The translations under genes and the position numbers were made by a program. A DNA stretch of 64,000 bases from Edaphobacter sp. 12200R-103 (lineage in GTDB: Bacteria; Acidobacteriota; Terriglobia; Terriglobales; Acidobacteriaceae), in assembly GCF_010093025.1 (NCBI RefSeq), contig NZ_CP048114.1, positions 3,844,001 to 3,908,000 of the forward strand. The letters are read 5' to 3'. Position 1 is the stretch's first letter, and each line of letters opens with the position of its first letter. The notes under the pieces were generated by a model. The model made no database searches, was not told the DNA's origin, and saw only the letters and a program-made list of their open reading frames with translations. This document shows, one piece after another, positions 27,216 to 36,326 of this stretch.

Positions 27216-30194
27216 ATGAGCAGAAGATTCTGGTTGAGCATTGCGAGTGCTGCAGTTGTGATGGCGTCCACGGTTTCGTGGGCTTCGGAGTCGTTCTATC
27301 GACTGCGGTTGGACGATAAGAAAGCTGTCTCCCTCACGCGCAACCAGGACGGTCTGCACGGAGATGGCATCGGCGATGATACAGACGCGATTCAGCAGGC
27401 CATCGACAAGGTACAGGAGACGACCGGACAGGGCATCGTCTTTTTGCCGGAGGGCCGCTACAGGATCTCGAAGACGATCTTTCTCTGGCCGGGGGTGCGG
27501 CTGATCGGATGGGGCGCGCATCGGCCCGCTCTTGTGCTCGGGAAGAATACGCCGGGCTATCAGGACGGCATGGGTTACATGCTGATGTTCACGGGCAACC
27601 GTCCGCACACGAATGCAGCGCCGATCCGGCAGGGAAGACCGCAGCCGCCGATCCCAGGTGTCGTGCCGTTGAATCCTTCTATCGCGGATGCGAATCCGGG
27701 AACGTTCTACTCCGCAGTCAGCAATATTGACTTTGATATCGAGGACGGGAATCCTGCAGCGGTAGGCGTGCGGTTTCACGCCGCGCAGCACTGCTATCTC
27801 ACGCACATCGACTTCCACATCGGGTCGGGTCTGGCCGGAATTCACGACGCCGGAAACGAGTCTGAGGACCTTCACTTCTACGGTGGTCAATATGGCATCA
27901 TGACGCGCAAGCCCTCGCCGGGATGGCAGTTTACGCTGCTCGATTCGACCTTCGAAGGTCAGAGCAAGGCTGCCATCAAGGAGCATGAAGCAGGTTTGAC
28001 GCTCATCCGTGCGCATATCAGCAAGACCCCGACTGCTATCTCCATCGATCCGACATACGCGGAGGAGCTTTGGGTGAAGGATTCGCAGTTTGAAGATCTC
28101 ACCGGTCCGGCCGTGATCGTCAGCAACGATCGTGGACTGCGCACCGAGATCAATCTAGAAGACGTCGTCTGCCGCCACGTTCCCACTCTCGCGATGTTCC
28201 GCGAGAGTGGGAATACGCTGCCGGGTCGGGGAGAGATGTACCGCGTCAACGCTATGACACACGGCCTCACTTTTGTCTCTCCTTCTGCGCAGGGCGAGGT
28301 GAAGACTCACTACGATGCCAGCTCGCTCAGTTCGATGCCCGCACCTGTGGCATCCGATATTGCGAAGCTTCCGCCGCAGGAGAGCTGGGTCAACCTGCAG
28401 ACGCTGGGCGCGAAGGGCGACGGAACGACTGATGATACTGCGGCGATCCGCCAAGCGATTGCGTCGCATCGTGCGATCTATATTCCGTCAGGCCGTTACA
28501 TCGTCACCGACACCATCACGCTTCGCCCCGATACGGTGCTGATCGGGTTGAATCCGTCGACGACGCAGTTTGATATTCCGGATTCAACCCCGGCGTTCCA
28601 GGGGCCCGGTTCCCCCAAGCCGCTTCTGGAAACTCCCAAGGGCGGAACGAACATCGTGACCGGCATCGGGCTTTACACCAACGGAATCAACAGCCGCGCC
28701 GTAGCGGCGAAGTGGATGGCGGGCAAGGATTCTTTGATGGACGATGTCCGTTTTCTGGGAGGACACGGCACCTTTGTGCCCGACATGTCGCCTATCTATA
28801 ACAACACTCATACAGCCGATACGGACATTCATCGCCGCTGGGATAGCCAGTATCCGAGCCTGTGGGTGACGGACGGCGGCGGCGGAACCTTCGCTAATAT
28901 TTGGACGCCAAGCACATTTGCCCAGGCGGGCATGATGATTTCGAACACGACGACTGAAGGTCGTGTCTATGAGCTTTCGAGCGAGCACCATGTTCGCAAC
29001 GAGGTCAAGATCGATCACGCCTCCAACTGGAAGATCTACGCGCTGCAGACGGAAGAGGAGCGGGGAGAAGGGCCGTTCTGCCTGCCGTTGTCGATTGAGA
29101 ACTCCAGCAACATCACGGTTGCGAACTATCACAGCTATCGGGTTGTGAGCAGCTATCAACCCTTCCTGAATGCGATCCACGTGGCGAACTCGCACAATAT
29201 TCGCCTGCGCAACATTCACGTCTATGGTGACAACAAGGTCTCCTTCGACAACTCCGTGGTAGTCGAGGACGGAGAGCCGGAGCTTGTCCGCAACCGTGAG
29301 TTCGCCTGGATGACGATCGATACTTCAAAGGCCGATCACGAGGCGGCTGCGGCGAAGTCTTCGTCCGTACTGGCGCAGGGTGCAGAGGTGAAGCGGCTCA
29401 CGGGAGGCTTCTACAACATCTCCGGCGCCGCGGTCGATCCTGCGGGACAGCTTTATTTTGTCGACGCGCACTGGCAGCGCATCTATCGCTGGCTGCCGGA
29501 ACAGAACCGCGCAGAGATTGTTCGGGACAGCCCGCTCGACCCGGTGCAACTTGCCTTCGACAAGGCTGGTGATCTGATGGTGGTCTCTTATGACGGCGAC
29601 GGGACGGTGTACAGCTTCCGGCCCGATGCACTGGACCAGGAGGTCACGCTACTGAAACCCGAGAAGGCCACAGCACGAGAAGGCGCGACGTCTGTACTGC
29701 CTTTGAATTACTGGAGGAATGAGAACGATTTTGTAACGGCTATTTCAGCTGCAAAACCGTACCAGTATGTCTCGCCGGATGGCTCGACTTTTATTCCTGC
29801 GGGAGCGGATTTTGCTAAAGGTGCGCTCTACTACGGCATCAAGATGGCTGACGTGCTGCGTGCTTTTGGGCTGGGAAGAGCCGAGCCGGGCAAACTCTTT
29901 TACGTCAGCGACGAAAGTTATCAGAAGACGTACGCAGCCGAGGTCGGTCCGGATGGCACGCTGAAGAACCTTAAGCTGTTTGCGGAAGCTGGCGGCGAGA
30001 GCGTCACACAGGATGCAAAAGGGAACGTCTACATCGCGGCAGGCCAGGTTTATGTCTACAACCCCGCAGGTGAGCTGATCGATATGATCAAGGTCCCGGA
30101 GCGCCCGATTGATCTCGTGTTTGGGGGCAAGGATGGGAAGACGTTATTCATCCTGGCTCGGACTTCGCTTTATAGCGTGCAGGTCAAGGAGTAG
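27216..30194 (+). CDS. Double beta-helix protein (GH55/pectate-lyase-superfamily type) fused to SMP-30-like propeller
   Basis: This 992-residue secreted protein has a signal peptide near 1-27 (VSWAS, then E). Two parallel beta-helix repeats each begin with the hallmark GDGxxDDTxAIxxAI, at about 51-65 and again near 400-415. This tandem arrangement is known from GH55 exo-beta-1,3-glucanases and other Pectate_lyase_3 proteins. From about residue 730 the sequence changes to a gluconolactonase/SMP-30-like beta-propeller (GAAVDPAGQLYFVDAHWQRIYRW, VQLAFDKAGDLMVVSYDGDGTVYSF, DAKGNVYIAAGQVYVYNPAGE). I recognise the folds but cannot assign catalytic residues; exo-beta-1,3-glucanase activity would fit the operon. 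It is the last gene of the GH3 operon and converges on GH39 copy B across a repeat-filled gap. Confidence 0.75.
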   Translation: MSRRFWLSIASAAVVMASTVSWASESFYRLRLDDKKAVSLTRNQDGLHGDGIGDDTDAIQQAIDKVQETTGQGIVFLPEGRYRISKTIFLWPGVRLIGWGAHRPALVLGKNTPGYQDGMGYMLMFTGNRPHTNAAPIRQGRPQPPIPGVVPLNPSIADANPGTFYSAVSNIDFDIEDGNPAAVGVRFHAAQHCYLTHIDFHIGSGLAGIHDAGNESEDLHFYGGQYGIMTRKPSPGWQFTLLDSTFEGQSKAAIKEHEAGLTLIRAHISKTPTAISIDPTYAEELWVKDSQFEDLTGPAVIVSNDRGLRTEINLEDVVCRHVPTLAMFRESGNTLPGRGEMYRVNAMTHGLTFVSPSAQGEVKTHYDASSLSSMPAPVASDIAKLPPQESWVNLQTLGAKGDGTTDDTAAIRQAIASHRAIYIPSGRYIVTDTITLRPDTVLIGLNPSTTQFDIPDSTPAFQGPGSPKPLLETPKGGTNIVTGIGLYTNGINSRAVAAKWMAGKDSLMDDVRFLGGHGTFVPDMSPIYNNTHTADTDIHRRWDSQYPSLWVTDGGGGTFANIWTPSTFAQAGMMISNTTTEGRVYELSSEHHVRNEVKIDHASNWKIYALQTEEERGEGPFCLPLSIENSSNITVANYHSYRVVSSYQPFLNAIHVANSHNIRLRNIHVYGDNKVSFDNSVVVEDGEPELVRNREFAWMTIDTSKADHEAAAAKSSSVLAQGAEVKRLTGGFYNISGAAVDPAGQLYFVDAHWQRIYRWLPEQNRAEIVRDSPLDPVQLAFDKAGDLMVVSYDGDGTVYSFRPDALDQEVTLLKPEKATAREGATSVLPLNYWRNENDFVTAISAAKPYQYVSPDGSTFIPAGADFAKGALYYGIKMADVLRAFGLGRAEPGKLFYVSDESYQKTYAAEVGPDGTLKNLKLFAEAGGESVTQDAKGNVYIAAGQVYVYNPAGELIDMIKVPERPIDLVFGGKDGKTLFILARTSLYSVQVKE

Positions 30195-30286
30195 CCTCCT
30201 CAGCAGCGGAAGTGAGAGGCTCAGTTTTTGGGATGAGATTGTGTTCCTTCAAGCGCCAGGTCTGAGGCTGTGGTCATGGGAGGCGG

Positions 30287-30431
30287 TTCGAGCTTTGCTC
30301 GAATGAATCCCATCTTTGCGACGATGAGATCGTCGCGAAGATGGGGCACCCGGTTTGTGGCGATGCGCAGGTGTGTATTGGCGAGTGGGTCGAAACCGCA
30401 GATTCTTCGACTGCGCTCCGCTCAGGATGAC
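30287..30431. repeat. Intergenic repeat cluster: two hairpins and an acidobacterial-type repeat
   Basis: In the gap between convergent genes lie three structures. A perfect 7-bp hairpin (TTCGAGC, TTT, GCTCGAA) is at 30287-30303. A 17-bp inverted repeat with one mismatch (CCCATCTTTGCGACGAT at 30309-30325, its partner at 30329-30345) has loop GAG. An element at 30401-30431 has the core TTCGACTGCG...CTCAGGATGAC and resembles 10983-11009. I recall very similar elements scattered between genes in Acidobacteriaceae genomes. The long hairpin may also serve as a bidirectional transcription end, though it lacks a T-run. Confidence 0.6.
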
Positions 30432-30470
30432 ACCCTGTTACTTTCTATAGCCACCGTCCGTGAAATGAAG

Positions 30471-31982
30471 TTAGTGAATGATGATGAGGACGAGGGCGTT
30501 GGGTTCCAAGCTTACGGCTAGCTGATTGTCTTTGAGGCGGGTCTGCTCCGGAGTTGGGAGCGCTGTGGCTTGATTGAGTTGCTCGACCTGTTTTGGAGTG
30601 GGGTAGTCGGGCTTACCGATCTTTGCGTACTCGGGGAGGACGTTTCCGTGTTCGTTGTCGACGCGCTGGATGGATACGGTGGCGTCTGCAGGGATGCCTT
30701 GCAGGGTGAGCGTTATGCTGCGGGTTTTGCCATTGCGCAGGGATTCGGGGGCGGGATCGACGAGGTTCCAGAGGGCGATCTTCAGTTGGCCGTTTGCTGA
30801 TCTGGTGACGATGATGTCCTTCGCCGGATTGGCAATGCGGCGATCGCCGAGTTGATGGAGCAGGGCAAAGTCATAGTAGCTGGGTTTGTTGACGCCGAAC
30901 TCGGCACGCAGGCCAAACTGCCCGATGAAGGGTCTCGGACCGGGGCCGCCCTCTTCGAAGACGTCGGAGAAGGTCCAGAAGGACATCATGTCGACCATGC
31001 CGTCGCACTGACGCACGGTGTTGGCGAGAGCAGGCCCGACGAAGGTGGTGTCGCGGGACTGGTTGTGGCCGGCGACGTTCCACTCGGTCCAGAAGAGCGG
31101 AAGGGTGGGTTTGCCGACGGCCTTCATCTGGTTGCGGACTTTTTCGACGGCGCGACAAACTTGCTGGTCCATGGGGAGATCTTTGGGCACGCCGGGATCA
31201 TCGGGGAACATGTTTTCGACAGTGTCGTCAGCGTAGCCGTGGGTGGAGACGAAATCGACGGGGATCTGGTTTTCAGATGTGTGCTTGAGGAATGCCGGAA
31301 CCCATTGCGCGGCGGCGGTTGCAGGGCCGCCAACGCGCAGGCGCGGGCTGACGGCCTTCAGGTCGCGGGCGGTGTGGTCGTAGAGCTCGAAGTAGCTTCG
31401 CTGGCGGGGAATGCCGCCCCAGAAGTCGATGTTGGGCTCGTTCCAGACCTCGAAGTACCACTGCGAGACCTCGTCGATGCCGTAGCGGTTAACGAGGTTT
31501 TTGGCGAAGGCGGTGATCAGGCCGTCCCACTTCTCCATGGACTTGGGCGGAGAGACGTTCTGCTTGTACCAGAAGGGGTGAAGGGCGTCGGGGTTGAAGG
31601 CGAGCTTCTTCGGCATGAAGCTGATCTCGACGACGGGGCGGACGCCGTTGGCGAGCAGGTTGTCGTAGATCTGGTCGACGTAGGCGAAGTTGTAGACGGG
31701 GTTGCCGCGCTCGTCCTCGTTGTAGACGCCGAGTTCGTCGTGGAGGATGGCGTGGAAGCGGACGTAACGGAAGCCGGTGACCTGCTTCACGGCCTTGAGA
31801 TCGTTGAGGTAGTTCTGGCGGAGGACGAGAGCAGCGCGGCCGGAGCCGAACATCTCTTCCCAGAAGTGAGGAAAGGGCGTGGTGGGGGCGTTGGCGTTGA
31901 TCTGGATGGTTTGCTGGGCGAAGAGGGGAAGGCAGAGAAACAATAGAAGAACTTTTAAAGCACAAAGCTGGGTAAGGTTCAT
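30471..31982 (-). CDS. Secreted GH39-type glycosidase (copy B)
   Basis: This 503-residue protein has a signal peptide (MNLTQLCALKVLLLFLCLPLFAQQ). The GH39-like barrel has acid/base E182 in FEVWNEPN and nucleophile E300 in LFWTEWN, then a C-terminal beta-sandwich. It matches copy A (12422-14074) throughout, including HLLxHQLGD-like and ALVLIIIH-type C-terminal stretches, so the pair are recent or conserved paralogues attached to two different TonB receptor systems. It is the third gene of the minus-strand receptor operon, but an intrinsic terminator lies 23 bases before its ATG and its ribosome site is weak, so its expression may be set lower than that of the receptor. Substrate unknown; a beta-glycoside is likely. 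Confidence 0.85.
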   Translation of the reverse strand: MNLTQLCALKVLLLFLCLPLFAQQTIQINANAPTTPFPHFWEEMFGSGRAALVLRQNYLNDLKAVKQVTGFRYVRFHAILHDELGVYNEDERGNPVYNFAYVDQIYDNLLANGVRPVVEISFMPKKLAFNPDALHPFWYKQNVSPPKSMEKWDGLITAFAKNLVNRYGIDEVSQWYFEVWNEPNIDFWGGIPRQRSYFELYDHTARDLKAVSPRLRVGGPATAAAQWVPAFLKHTSENQIPVDFVSTHGYADDTVENMFPDDPGVPKDLPMDQQVCRAVEKVRNQMKAVGKPTLPLFWTEWNVAGHNQSRDTTFVGPALANTVRQCDGMVDMMSFWTFSDVFEEGGPGPRPFIGQFGLRAEFGVNKPSYYDFALLHQLGDRRIANPAKDIIVTRSANGQLKIALWNLVDPAPESLRNGKTRSITLTLQGIPADATVSIQRVDNEHGNVLPEYAKIGKPDYPTPKQVEQLNQATALPTPEQTRLKDNQLAVSLEPNALVLIIIH

Positions 31983-32004
31983 TCGACCAATACTTTCTCT
32001 GAAG

Positions 32005-32032
32005 AAAAGGCGCCCATGAAGGCGCCTTTTTT
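32005..32032. terminator. Intrinsic terminator between the small secreted protein and GH39 copy B
   Basis: GGCGCC (32009-32014), loop CATGAA, GGCGCC (32021-32026), flanked by AAAA on the left and TTTTTT on the right, gives a hairpin that can extend to 10 bp and is bidirectional. On the minus strand it follows the stop of the 138-residue gene by 12 bases and precedes the GH39 start by 23. Confidence 0.85.
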
Positions 32033-32044
32033 AGAAAGACCTGA

Positions 32045-32461
32045 CTATATAGGGCTAATTCCGCCACCGAAATCTCCTGCAACGTTTTGTCGAACTTCGG
32101 AGTTTTGGTAAATGAAACCGCCTCCTTCATCGTAAATAGCGAAGAGAGTGTATTCCCCAGGACTGATAGAGAGATTTAGATGACAACTCGCCGAACCATC
32201 GTTGCCTAGAATGCTGCTGCAAGAACCGAAGCAAGATGATGGAGGTTGTCCTCCAAGAGTGTAAGTACAAAGTTCTACTGTTACACTTCCAACCGAAACA
32301 CCCGTAAGGTTGTCAGTCTGGTAAACAGTTGTGCTAATCTCCGGAAACGGTCCTCCTGGAATGCTATTGAAAATGATTGTTGTAGGAATCTGTTGAGCGC
32401 GGATTGGATTATTCATAAATAGCCACATAAACGTAAAAAGGATAAGCGTTAGTCTATTCAT
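32045..32461 (-). CDS. Small secreted protein of unknown function, Cys-containing
   Basis: This is a 138-residue protein with a signal peptide (MNRLTLILFTFMWLFMNNPIRA, then Q). The mature part looks like an all-beta domain rich in Ser, Thr, Gly and aromatic residues. It has four cysteines within about 32 residues (LCTYTL...SSCFGSC...SCHL) that could form two disulphides. No family is recognised. Base composition is visibly more AT-rich than the neighbours. It begins 20 bp after the receptor stop on the same strand and ends at a strong terminator, so it is co-transcribed with the receptor. By position it could be a surface glycan-binding partner (a SusD/E-like role) or a minor accessory protein; this is only inference. 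Confidence 0.7.
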   Translation of the reverse strand: MNRLTLILFTFMWLFMNNPIRAQQIPTTIIFNSIPGGPFPEISTTVYQTDNLTGVSVGSVTVELCTYTLGGQPPSSCFGSCSSILGNDGSASCHLNLSISPGEYTLFAIYDEGGGFIYQNSEVRQNVAGDFGGGISPI

Positions 32462-32481
32462 TGTCGGTGCCCTTTCAATAA

Positions 32482-35400
32482 TCAGAAGCTGAGCCGGGCC
32501 TGGAATTCAATGGTTCGTGAAGCAAGGGCCGTTTTGGCTTGGCCGAAGTTGGTGCTAGTGATCGTCGTATTGTCATCTCCGGTATTGAACGGAGTTATGT
32601 TGGTCTGATTGAAAACATTAAAGAACATGGCGCGAACTGTCAGACCAGCGTTCTCGCCGAAGATGGTGTTGTGAGGAATGCCGAAGGTTTTCTGGGCATC
32701 CATATCGGTGTCGAAGTAGTTTGGACCGCGAACACTGTTGCGTCCGACACCGGGAGGCGGAGGGGTTCCGAGCGCGGGGTAGGTGGGGACGGTGTAGTAG
32801 GCGAGCCCTCCGTTTGGGAACTGGCCTGCATTCTTGAAGGTGTCGTTGCTGGTGTCGCCAGTTCCTCTTGCAATCTGGGTGCCGGGACGAAGTGTGCAGT
32901 AGTTGCTGCCGACGTAGACGACGTTGCATCCGGTGTTGGAGTAGACGGGAGTCCAGGGAAAACCTGTGTGATACTGGACGATCCCACTGATTTGGAGACC
33001 TCCAAAAATGCCCTCAAGCAGACGATTATTGGGAAAGAACTTCGGGGCGTAAGTGCCGAAGAGCTTGGCGTTGTGGGTGATGTCGTAGTCCGCCGGCCCA
33101 TAGGCAAAGCGGTTGTCGTAGGGATACTGATCGATGTAGTAGTCCTGGGACGCTGTATCCATAATCTTGCCCCAGCGATATTGTCCGGTGATCGAAAAAT
33201 TATGCGACATATCGTGTCGGATCTCAGCGAGAAACGCATGTGAACTGGCGGTCGCGTCATTGGAGTAATAGCTGAGCGAGCTGATGGATGGATTCAGATT
33301 TGGGTAGTAGATCCAGTTAAGATTGTTTTGCCGGGTATAGTGGCGCGAGATACTTCCTTGATAGCCGGCGCTAAGAACCCAACGAGGGGCCACTGCGTAC
33401 TCTACTCCCAGCGACATCTTGTAAGTCATCGGTGTTGGCAGATCCTGCTGGATACCGGTGATCTGGAGAGGTGCGCCTCCAATTGGCAGTCCGTTGGAGC
33501 CGAAGGTTGCAATGGCAGCAGGATTCGATGGGTAGCCATTGATATCTGTCGGGCTGCCTGATGCGGAGTACTGGACTCCAGGGCAGTTGGTCAGCGTCGT
33601 ATCGAGACACACAGCATTGACGTTCGTGACGAGCGGAGGATTCGAGCGTCCGTTCAGTGTGACGGCTTGCTGCATTCTGTTGTATGCGATACCAAAACCA
33701 CCTCGAACAACGGCTAGATGATTGGAAGAAGGATTGATAGAGTATGCAAAGCCGACCTGCGGTCCCCAGTTATTTGGGCTGGTCTTATAGAGATCGCCAC
33801 CGACCTTCATCGTGAGACCGGTAAGGGTCTGCGCCCCCATGCCGAGAACGGGATTGCTAATGTTTCCATTCTTTTCTGTAGTGGGAGCGAAGTATTCCCA
33901 TCTCATTCCAAGATTCAGAGTGAGGTTTGCGTTTACACGCCAGTCGTCCTGAATGAAACCGGCATAGATGTAAGAACGGATGTATTTGGTGGCTGTGGTC
34001 GGCGCGCCGGTGATGGGGTTAAAGATTCCGTTCAACTGGCGAGGCTTATCGTTAGCGAGTTCCCAGAGATTGCGGAAGTTGTAGACGGGAATGGCCGCAC
34101 CGCTCATGCTGTCATTGTCGAGTTCGCGATAGCCATCGAAGCCGAAGCGAATATTATGCGACCGCCAAGTTTTCGTCATGGTGTCGCGGAGGTTATAGGT
34201 CGTCTGGGCGAAGTTACCCGGACCGGGAGCACCGAGATATTGAAATTTGTTTGAGGTGATACCGCCGATGGTATCCAGTTTGGCCTGGGGAAGACCAAAG
34301 GGCTCCTGTGAGTTGGAGGCGATTTCGTTAAAGTACCAGCGCACCGCATTCAGCCGGAATTCGTTGAGCAGGGTAGGGTTGAAGATATGATTCCAGAGCG
34401 CTGCATGTGAGTATGCGAGACGGTCTGAATTCCATAGATTTGCGGTGCGATTGGGCCCGTTAAAAGAAGTTGTTGAGGTAGGGACCCAATAGATGGTGTA
34501 AGCAATCAGATCGCGAGGGTTAAGCTGCCAGTCCAGGCGGCCATTGAATTGCTGATATGTACTGTGCGTTGGATTGATGGTGTTTGCATAAAACAGATCA
34601 GGAACTCCATCAAAGCCGCCACCGATACCGGGAGCATTATTACTGACGAAAGAGGGGTCGGAGTTTCCAAGAGAGGTGGGGAGAGGTGATCCTACATCGA
34701 GAGCCGTTCCATCGTTATAGGGAACGTCGTGGCAGTATGGGGCGGGGATACTGGCAAAGGCACAGTTGGAGGAGTGGGCGACGGAGGCATAGTTGACGCT
34801 CTCGCCGGGGTAACCGGCAATTGCTGCGGAGACACCACCCTGCTTTCCCTGAGCGACGAGCTGGTCAAATTCCGGAGTCTCATACCACTGAGTGTCCTGA
34901 GTTTTCCCGCTGGCACGAAGTTCTTCATAGGAGAAGAAGAAGAAGACGTGGTTCTTCCAGATCGGACCTCCAACGCTGCCACCGAGCTGATTGAATTGAT
35001 TGTTGTCGCGCTTGAGCTGGTTCTTGTCGCCCTCGGAGCCAGGACCGTTCCATCGCTGGTAGGCATTGAGGCCAGGACGATGAAATTTGAAGAATGCACT
35101 TCCATGGAAATCGTTGGTACCGTTTTTGGAGACGATGAGAACCTGTGCACCGCTGTTGCGGCCATTCGTTGCATCGTAGGGACTGGTCTGCGTCTGGATT
35201 TCTTTTACGGATTCCTGGTTGGGGGTAATGACAGCAGCTCCGCCCCATGCGAGTGAGTTGACCTGGCTGCCGTCGATCTGGAAGGAATTCCCAGAGACAC
35301 GCACACCATTAGCCTGGGTCTGGACTCGATTTTCGACTGCAAAGATGCTGGCTCCAGCACCGCTGGCACCGCTGCCGCCAATGCCTCCATTGCCAGGAAG

Positions 35401-35961
35401 GGAATAGCTTCCTCCACCGCCCTGCTGAGATCCATCACCAAGTGCACCAGGAGTAAGGCGTAGGAGCTGGTAGGGATCGCGATTGGAGGAGGGCAGCGTT
35501 TGCAGCTGCTGGGCAGAGATGGTGCCGGAGATGGTGCCGGTGGCGGTGTTGATGGCCGGTGCGGTATCGGTGACAGTGATGGATTGCTGTCCGCCCGCAG
35601 CCTCAAGCGAGATGTTGAGGCCCTGCATGGTTTCGCCGGCGATGTTGACGTTGTCGACGGTCTTGGTGGCGAAGCCTTGTGCCTCAACGGTAATGGTGTA
35701 GGGGGCGGGTGCGAGTCGGTTAAAGGTGTAGTTTCCGGCGCCGTCCGTGGCGCCTTTCTGTGTCTGGTTCGTTTCCTTATCGACGATGGTGATTGCGGCA
35801 TCGGGAACGACGGCTCCTGTGGGGTCGGTCACTGTGCCTTGAAGGCCAGCGCGATATTGCGCGTGAGCGAACCTTGCCGGAAGGCATAACAAGATGACGA
35901 CGGACAGAAGAACGATGAAGAGATTTTTTGTGGAAGGGGAAAGATCCAGATGGGTTTTCAT
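32482..35961 (-). CDS. TonB-dependent receptor, Oar-like (second system)
   Basis: This protein of about 1159 residues starts at the ATG at 35961, which has GGAG six bases upstream; an in-frame start 29 codons earlier lacks a signal peptide. The signal peptide ends near residue 34 (AHA, then Q). A carboxypeptidase-regulatory domain (GTVTDPTGAVVPDAAITIVD) comes first, then a plug with a Gly/Ser-rich insertion (GGGGSYSLPGNGGIGGSGASGAG) and a beta-barrel ending in EFQARLSF. It differs in detail from the receptor at 14447, so the substrates probably differ. It heads an operon with the small secreted protein and GH39 copy B. No copy of the LacI-type palindrome was seen before it, so its control is separate. 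Confidence 0.9.
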   Translation of the reverse strand: MKTHLDLSPSTKNLFIVLLSVVILLCLPARFAHAQYRAGLQGTVTDPTGAVVPDAAITIVDKETNQTQKGATDGAGNYTFNRLAPAPYTITVEAQGFATKTVDNVNIAGETMQGLNISLEAAGGQQSITVTDTAPAINTATGTISGTISAQQLQTLPSSNRDPYQLLRLTPGALGDGSQQGGGGSYSLPGNGGIGGSGASGAGASIFAVENRVQTQANGVRVSGNSFQIDGSQVNSLAWGGAAVITPNQESVKEIQTQTSPYDATNGRNSGAQVLIVSKNGTNDFHGSAFFKFHRPGLNAYQRWNGPGSEGDKNQLKRDNNQFNQLGGSVGGPIWKNHVFFFFSYEELRASGKTQDTQWYETPEFDQLVAQGKQGGVSAAIAGYPGESVNYASVAHSSNCAFASIPAPYCHDVPYNDGTALDVGSPLPTSLGNSDPSFVSNNAPGIGGGFDGVPDLFYANTINPTHSTYQQFNGRLDWQLNPRDLIAYTIYWVPTSTTSFNGPNRTANLWNSDRLAYSHAALWNHIFNPTLLNEFRLNAVRWYFNEIASNSQEPFGLPQAKLDTIGGITSNKFQYLGAPGPGNFAQTTYNLRDTMTKTWRSHNIRFGFDGYRELDNDSMSGAAIPVYNFRNLWELANDKPRQLNGIFNPITGAPTTATKYIRSYIYAGFIQDDWRVNANLTLNLGMRWEYFAPTTEKNGNISNPVLGMGAQTLTGLTMKVGGDLYKTSPNNWGPQVGFAYSINPSSNHLAVVRGGFGIAYNRMQQAVTLNGRSNPPLVTNVNAVCLDTTLTNCPGVQYSASGSPTDINGYPSNPAAIATFGSNGLPIGGAPLQITGIQQDLPTPMTYKMSLGVEYAVAPRWVLSAGYQGSISRHYTRQNNLNWIYYPNLNPSISSLSYYSNDATASSHAFLAEIRHDMSHNFSITGQYRWGKIMDTASQDYYIDQYPYDNRFAYGPADYDITHNAKLFGTYAPKFFPNNRLLEGIFGGLQISGIVQYHTGFPWTPVYSNTGCNVVYVGSNYCTLRPGTQIARGTGDTSNDTFKNAGQFPNGGLAYYTVPTYPALGTPPPPGVGRNSVRGPNYFDTDMDAQKTFGIPHNTIFGENAGLTVRAMFFNVFNQTNITPFNTGDDNTTITSTNFGQAKTALASRTIEFQARLSF

Positions 35962-36326
35962 CACTGCTCCTGAAAAGGGAGCGGTCTTACGTGCGTGACC
36001 GATACTCCGGTTGTTCTGTTTATCGTGACCGGCGGAGGTGCAGAACACATGCAGACTCGCTCGGGCGCGCGGCTGTTTCGTGAGCCAGACGATGCTTCTG
36101 TGGTCTTAACCCGGGAGATCGTTCAGCGAGGGAGGATGCGGAAACGAACAGCCGCCAAATGACACAAATGAAAGAGCCTCCATGAGCGACGCGTGCATAT
36201 ACGGCGTACATCCTGGGTGCTTAACCACAACAGATGCAGAAAACGGCCATCGGGTCGATTCAGCAGAACAAATTTTTTTTGAGGTAACTCTAATCAGGCC
36301 AAGGAGAAACAGAAGACCGTGTGGCC

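Noticed and set aside
30852..31946. A 364-codon plus-strand frame opposite GH39 copy B, rich in Val, Gly, Glu and Asp
   Set aside because: Its composition is what antisense of high-GC third positions produces; the GH39 frame has both catalytic glutamates and a signal peptide.
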